64,000 nt of DNA, taken from Taudactylus pleione. Lineage: Eukaryota; Chordata; Amphibia; Anura; Myobatrachidae. Where the stretch lies: assembly GCA_031769625.1 (NCBI GenBank), contig JAUIMM010000686.1:4672001-4736000 (forward strand), in the 5' to 3' direction. The notes under the pieces are model-generated. The model saw only the letters and a list, made by a program, of their open reading frames with translations. It was not told the DNA's origin and made no database searches. How positions within the stretch are numbered: position 1 is the stretch's first letter; the number at the start of each line of letters is the position of its first letter. Below are positions 63,980 through 64,000 of this stretch, piece by piece. The position numbers and the translations under genes were made by a program.

Positions 63980-64000
63980 TGTGTGTCAATCCGCATTGCA

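Overview
The window looks like intergenic DNA from a large, repeat-rich vertebrate genome. The mix of elements (Tc1, hAT, PIF/Harbinger-like, DIRS, Copia, Penelope, L2, and a very large number of short terminal-inverted-repeat elements) is what I would expect of an amphibian, most likely a frog. That assignment is inference from repeat style; no host gene is present to confirm it. I find no convincing host exon, no rRNA, and no functional tRNA. Every protein similarity I recognise belongs to a transposable element, and all of these copies are broken.

Layout. 1-10 kb: a GC-rich inverted-repeat family (called P here), a chained-hairpin MITE inside a palindromic MITE (1931-2615), and a hAT-type element (3719-5478, perfect 8-bp target duplication) carrying a 38-bp minisatellite. 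10.4-13 kb: a PIF/Harbinger-like element coding only for a Myb/SANT-type protein with an intron and a C-terminal 8-residue repeat. 13.3-19 kb: a GGTTAG-rich element, a triple tandem of tRNA-like units, and a minus-strand DIRS retroelement interrupted by two MITEs and an LTR-like insertion. 21.6-29.5 kb: a 291-bp hAT MITE, a decayed transposon-type ORF, and several elements with 3-bp duplications. 30-41 kb: P copies, palindromic MITEs, L2 tails, and a hAT element (36923-38288) with a 28-bp minisatellite and a 301-bp higher-order duplication. 41.1-45.9 kb: a three-level nest (P-like element, Penelope element, MITE). 46.3-48.4 kb: an L2 LINE split near its 3' end. 49.6-53.3 kb: more MITEs. 53.5-57.2 kb: a minus-strand Copia pseudogene interrupted by a 1.6-kb P element. 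58.1-60.2 kb: a hAT-type element containing a MITE. 61.4-63.1 kb: a nearly complete Tc1 element with ~218-bp inverted repeats, inside a TA microsatellite.

The most unusual structure is the MITE family with GGGCCTGATTCAG ends. Several ~450-550-bp copies are built almost wholly of about ten consecutive palindromes. The palindromes keep their order between copies while their sequences change on both arms together. Copies inserted into the DIRS and Penelope ORFs give unambiguous 3-bp target duplications, because removing the element restores the surrounding protein similarity or non-coding context. Nesting gives a relative order of insertion in three places.
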